Source: Roseovarius mucosus DSM 17069 (lineage in GTDB: Bacteria; Pseudomonadota; Alphaproteobacteria; Rhodobacterales; Rhodobacteraceae). Taken from it: a stretch of DNA of 64,000 bases. Under the pieces are notes generated by a model. That model was not told the DNA's origin. It worked only from the letters and a program-made list of their open reading frames with translations, and made no database searches. Positions 61,324-64,000 of the stretch are shown here, piece after piece. Every line of letters starts with the position of its first letter. The stretch's first letter is position 1. The stretch lies in the NCBI RefSeq assembly GCF_000768555.3, contig NZ_KN293975.1:434001-498000 (forward strand). The letters are read 5' to 3'. The translations under genes and the position numbers were made by a program.

Positions 61324-62531
61324 TGGCCAAGCTCCTGAAACACGGGATCAACCGGCACGCCATCGGTCACGTAATCCTGTCCGATCACGATCACATCGGC
61401 GTTGTCGGGCAGGCCGGTGATCCAGACGCCCGAGGGCGTGTCGCGCAAAAGCTCGACCGGGACGAATTGCGCCCGGCTCTCGGGGCCGACGATGCGCAGT
61501 CCCAAGGTGCCCTCGTCATCGAGGGTGAGGGCCGATTGGGGCAGGAGATGCGCGCGCTTGCCCGCGGCACCAATCAGGATTTCGGCGGTTTCCCCGTCGC
61601 GCAGCGAGAGGTCTGTATTGGGCACCGTGACTTCGACGCGGAAGGTGCGGGTGACGTCATCGGCAGAGCGCGCCACGAAGGTCACGCGCCCCTCGACCAT
61701 GCGCCCCGAGGCCATGCGGATTGTCGCGGGGGCGTTCATCTGCACGCGCGCCACCTGCATTTCGGACACGAACCCGACCATGGTGATCGGGTCGAGTTGC
61801 AGCACGGTGGCGCAGAGCGCGCCGGGTTGAAGCAGACTGCCGATTTCGGCGGTGTCGGTGTCCAGCACGCCATTGAACGGCGCGATGATCGAGAGGCGAT
61901 TGATTTCCGTTTCGGCGGCGGCGACGGCGGCATGGGCGGATTCGATCCCGGCGCGCGCGGCCTCAAGGCCGGAGGTGGCCGATTGCACCGCCGCCTGCGC
62001 GGAACTGACCGCGGCACGGGTGGCGGCGACGCGGGTTTGCGAGGCGAAGCCGCTCTCGATCAGGTTTTCGGCGGCGTTGGCATTGATTTGCGCCTCTTCG
62101 AGTTGGGCGCGCGCCTCGTTGGCGCGGGCCTCGGCCTCGGGGATGCGGGTCTGGGCCTCGGACAGGCGGGCTTGGGCCTCGGCCAAGGCGGCCTCGCGCG
62201 CGGCGGGATCAAGGCGGCAGAGAATGTCGCCTTGGGATACCATATGCCCTTTGCGCAGCGGCTCGTTGATGACGAGGCCCGAGGTCTCGGCCCGCAATTC
62301 GACGATGCGGTCGGCCTCGGAGCGGCCGCGCACGACGACGGCGCTGTCGACTTCGCGCGCTTGGGAATGCAGGGCCACGACGCGCATGATCGCTTCGGCC
62401 TCTGGGGCGGTCTCGGGCAGCGGTTCGGCGGTTTGCGGGTCGGGGGCGGGAAGAAAGCGGTCATGCTCGAAAACGACCACATAGACCAAGGCAGACACCA
62501 CCAGGGCGATGAGAACAGGAAGCAACCGCAT
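61320..62531 (-). CDS. RND efflux periplasmic adaptor (membrane fusion protein)
   Basis: A 403-residue membrane-fusion protein. A single N-terminal membrane anchor (about 3-22) precedes the lipoyl half-motif around ELRAETSGLVINEPLRKGHMVSQGDIL and a long Ala/Glu-rich coiled coil (about 110-215) that would reach the outer-membrane channel. Beta-barrel and membrane-proximal domains follow (IIAPFNGVLDTDTAEIGSLL, VEVTVPNTDLSLRDGETAEI). It is the upstream partner of the permease; no TolC-like gene is in the window. Substrate unknown. Confidence 0.92.
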   Translation of the reverse strand: MRLLPVLIALVVSALVYVVVFEHDRFLPAPDPQTAEPLPETAPEAEAIMRVVALHSQAREVDSAVVVRGRSEADRIVELRAETSGLVINEPLRKGHMVSQGDILCRLDPAAREAALAEAQARLSEAQTRIPEAEARANEARAQLEEAQINANAAENLIESGFASQTRVAATRAAVSSAQAAVQSATSGLEAARAGIESAHAAVAAAETEINRLSIIAPFNGVLDTDTAEIGSLLQPGALCATVLQLDPITMVGFVSEMQVARVQMNAPATIRMASGRMVEGRVTFVARSADDVTRTFRVEVTVPNTDLSLRDGETAEILIGAAGKRAHLLPQSALTLDDEGTLGLRIVGPESRAQFVPVELLRDTPSGVWITGLPDNADVIVIGQDYVTDGVPVDPVFQELGQ

Positions 62532-62752
62532 TTATCTACCTTCGGGCCATGAGGCGTGGCGTTGGGCCGGGCTTGGGCCTACCTTGCGGGACACGGCCCA
62601 GGCGCACCATTACCGACTTATGCTAAACCAACCGGTTCAGATTAATCTTTTCCGATGCCTGCTGCAAGCACGCCCTTGCGTCGCGGGCGCGCCGCCCCTT
62701 GGCAGGGACAGGGCTTCGGGGTAAGAGGGGCAAAATTCAAGGGGGGCGCGGC

Positions 62753-63442
62753 GTGAGCAACACCGACAGTTTCATCGACGAAGTCACCGAAGAGGTGCGC
62801 CGCGACAGGCTATTTGCGTTGATGCGCCGCTATGGCTGGATCGCGGTTCTGGCGATCCTGTTGCTGGTGGGCGGAGCCGCGTGGAACGAATGGCGCAAGG
62901 CGCAGGATCGCGCCGCCGCACAGGCATTGGGCGATGCGGTGCTGGCTGCCCTCGCGACCGAGGATCGGGCGGCACGGGCGGCGGTACTGGATGCGATCAC
63001 GGCACCGGGCGCGCAGGCGGCGTCTGTGATTGCCCTCTTGGCGGCCGCAGAGGAAGCGGCGGATAACCCTGAGGCGGCGGCGCAGCGTTTGCTGGCGCTG
63101 GCGGATCGGTCGGATGTGGAGGCTGTCTATCGCAACCTTGCCACGCTCAAGGCCGTGATGCTGCCCGGTTCGGGGCTGGATGCCGAGGCGCGGCGTGGTC
63201 GGTTGAACGGCTTGGCGCTGAGTGGCGGTGTGCTGCGGCTCTTGGCCGAGGAGCAACTGGCGCTGATCGACCTTGAAACAGGCAACCGCGAGGCGGCTCT
63301 CGAGCGCCTTGTGGCAATTGCCAGCGATGCCGAGGCCACGATGGGCTTGCGCAGGCGGGTGACACAAGTGATTGTGGCCTTGGGCGAAGAATTGCCCGAC
63401 CTTCCGGAGCCTGTGACAGGGGCCGTGTCGGTGGGCGAATGA
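62753..63442 (+). CDS. TPR-containing inner-membrane protein (YfgM-like)
   Basis: A 229-residue protein with one N-terminal membrane helix (about 25-43, YGWIAVLAILLLVGGAAWNEW) and an Ala/Leu-rich TPR-like periplasmic domain. It fits the YfgM/BamB-neighbour family, whose members pair with the BAM complex and chaperones. The start is a GTG at 62753 preceded by AAGGGGGG; the frame runs farther upstream but the family begins at SNTDSFIDEV. The BamB-like gene follows 73 bases later, the usual order. Confidence 0.85.
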   Translation: MSNTDSFIDEVTEEVRRDRLFALMRRYGWIAVLAILLLVGGAAWNEWRKAQDRAAAQALGDAVLAALATEDRAARAAVLDAITAPGAQAASVIALLAAAEEAADNPEAAAQRLLALADRSDVEAVYRNLATLKAVMLPGSGLDAEARRGRLNGLALSGGVLRLLAEEQLALIDLETGNREAALERLVAIASDAEATMGLRRRVTQVIVALGEELPDLPEPVTGAVSVGE

Positions 63443-63515
63443 CGAAGGCCGCGCCAGGCCAAAGGCCCAAGCGGGTCAACAGGGCGGTAAAAGGCGAAGA
63501 GTGAGGGCAAGAGCA

Positions 63516-64000
63516 GTGAAACCGAACGGATTGATTCTGGGGCTGGTTGCAGTCCTCGCGCTGACGGCCTGTACAAAGAAGACACAGATTTTGAGCGGCG
63601 AACGCCAGGGGATTCGCGAAGTTCTCCAGAGCGAGGCGGCGCGAGCGCAGGCCAACGTGACCCCGGAAAACCGGGTGCTGCCGGTCTCGCTGCCTGCGGC
63701 GACGGTCAACGCAGAGTGGCGGCAGCGGATCGGATCGCCAGCGACGCGCAGCACGCATCCCGCGCTGTCGCGCGCGCCGCAACTGGCGTGGTCGGTCAAT
63801 ATCGGGCAGGGCGACGGGCGGCGGGTGCGGATCACCGCAGACCCCGTGGTGGCTGAGGGGCGCATCTTTACGCTGGATGCCGAGGCCAAGGTGGCGGCGG
63901 TCTCGACCACGGGGCAACTGCTCTGGACGCGGGATCTGACCCCGGCCAATGACAACTCGAACAATGCCAGCGGCGGTGGTCTGGCCTATGGCGACGGCAA
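63516..64000 (+). CDS. bamB: BamB-like PQQ-repeat outer-membrane lipoprotein (3' end outside window)
   Basis: Open to the right edge. MKPNGLILGLVAVLALTAC ends in a lipobox (LTAC, Cys19). The mature part reads through a spacer to PQLAWSVNIGQGDGRR, DPVVAEGRIFTLDAEAKVAAVSTTGQLLWTRDL, the first beta-propeller blades with the W-x-x-D/x pattern of PQQ-like repeats. BamB scaffolds the outer-membrane beta-barrel assembly machine. The GTG at 63516 was chosen; another GTG at 63501 is in frame. The TPR gene upstream supports the identity. Confidence 0.82.
   Translation, partial: MKPNGLILGLVAVLALTACTKKTQILSGERQGIREVLQSEAARAQANVTPENRVLPVSLPAATVNAEWRQRIGSPATRSTHPALSRAPQLAWSVNIGQGDGRRVRITADPVVAEGRIFTLDAEAKVAAVSTTGQLLWTRDLTPANDNSNNASGGGLAYGDG

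Overview
The window reads as a chromosomal segment of a high-GC alphaproteobacterium, most likely a member of the Rhodobacterales (Roseobacter group). This is inferred from gene content: an exosortase E/VPEID-CTERM pair, a TIGR02300 (FYDLN acid) protein, a four-helix-free aa3-type oxidase subunit IV, a DmdC-like acyl-CoA dehydrogenase, saccharopine-type lysine genes, and short tightly packed operons joined by ATGA overlaps. I see no phage, plasmid, insertion sequence or CRISPR array. Almost all of it looks like core genome.

Layout. 0-7.8 kb: C-terminal part of a MoeA fusion, a KdsD/GutQ-type sugar-phosphate isomerase, an MFS transporter, glutamate-cysteine ligase, RsmE and UbiA. 7.8-12.3 kb: an OmpA/BON envelope protein with a membrane coiled-coil partner, a copper chaperone pair, ribosomal protein L28, tRNA-Ala(GGC) and the FYDLN protein. 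12.4-16.2 kb: a YgjP-type metallopeptidase, a GntR regulator and a cobalamin operon (DUF1636-cobC-cobD). 16.2-21.7 kb: gpmI-envC-ctpA, a lipoprotein, cytochrome oxidase subunit IV and DUF6173. 21.7-26.2 kb: MBL hydrolase and acyl-CoA dehydrogenase, Sua5/TsaC, DUF1330, tRNA-Gly(GCC). 26.3-27.8 kb: a divergent TetR/SDR pair with visible palindromic operators. 27.8-33.8 kb: hisB-hisH-glsA, hisA, hisF-hisE, interrupted by three minus-strand genes. 33.8-38.2 kb: a GMC dehydrogenase with a Tat-exported subunit 3, glyoxalase-like, RHH, MAPEG and metallophosphoesterase genes. 38.2-43 kb: pyruvate carboxylase and an FMN lactate-dehydrogenase-like protein. 43-49.3 kb: a UvrD-like helicase, the two saccharopine dehydrogenases flanking a SemiSWEET, GST and a histidine phosphatase. 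49.5-55.5 kb: formate dehydrogenase alpha, then cbiD-cobK-alkA-esterase. 55.5-57.3 kb: exosortase E/CPBP protease and its tiny VPEID-CTERM substrate. 57.5-62.5 kb: an RND efflux pair. 62.7-64 kb: a TPR membrane protein and the start of a BamB-like lipoprotein.

The most interesting items are the complete exosortase E/VPEID-CTERM unit, whose 57-residue substrate gene is easily missed; two single-base frameshifts (hisH and the lysine-forming saccharopine dehydrogenase), each in a G/C run; three copies of one palindrome around the TetR/SDR divergent promoters; an RND permease with an extra membrane segment inserted before its second half; and a dispersed repeat found at gene ends.
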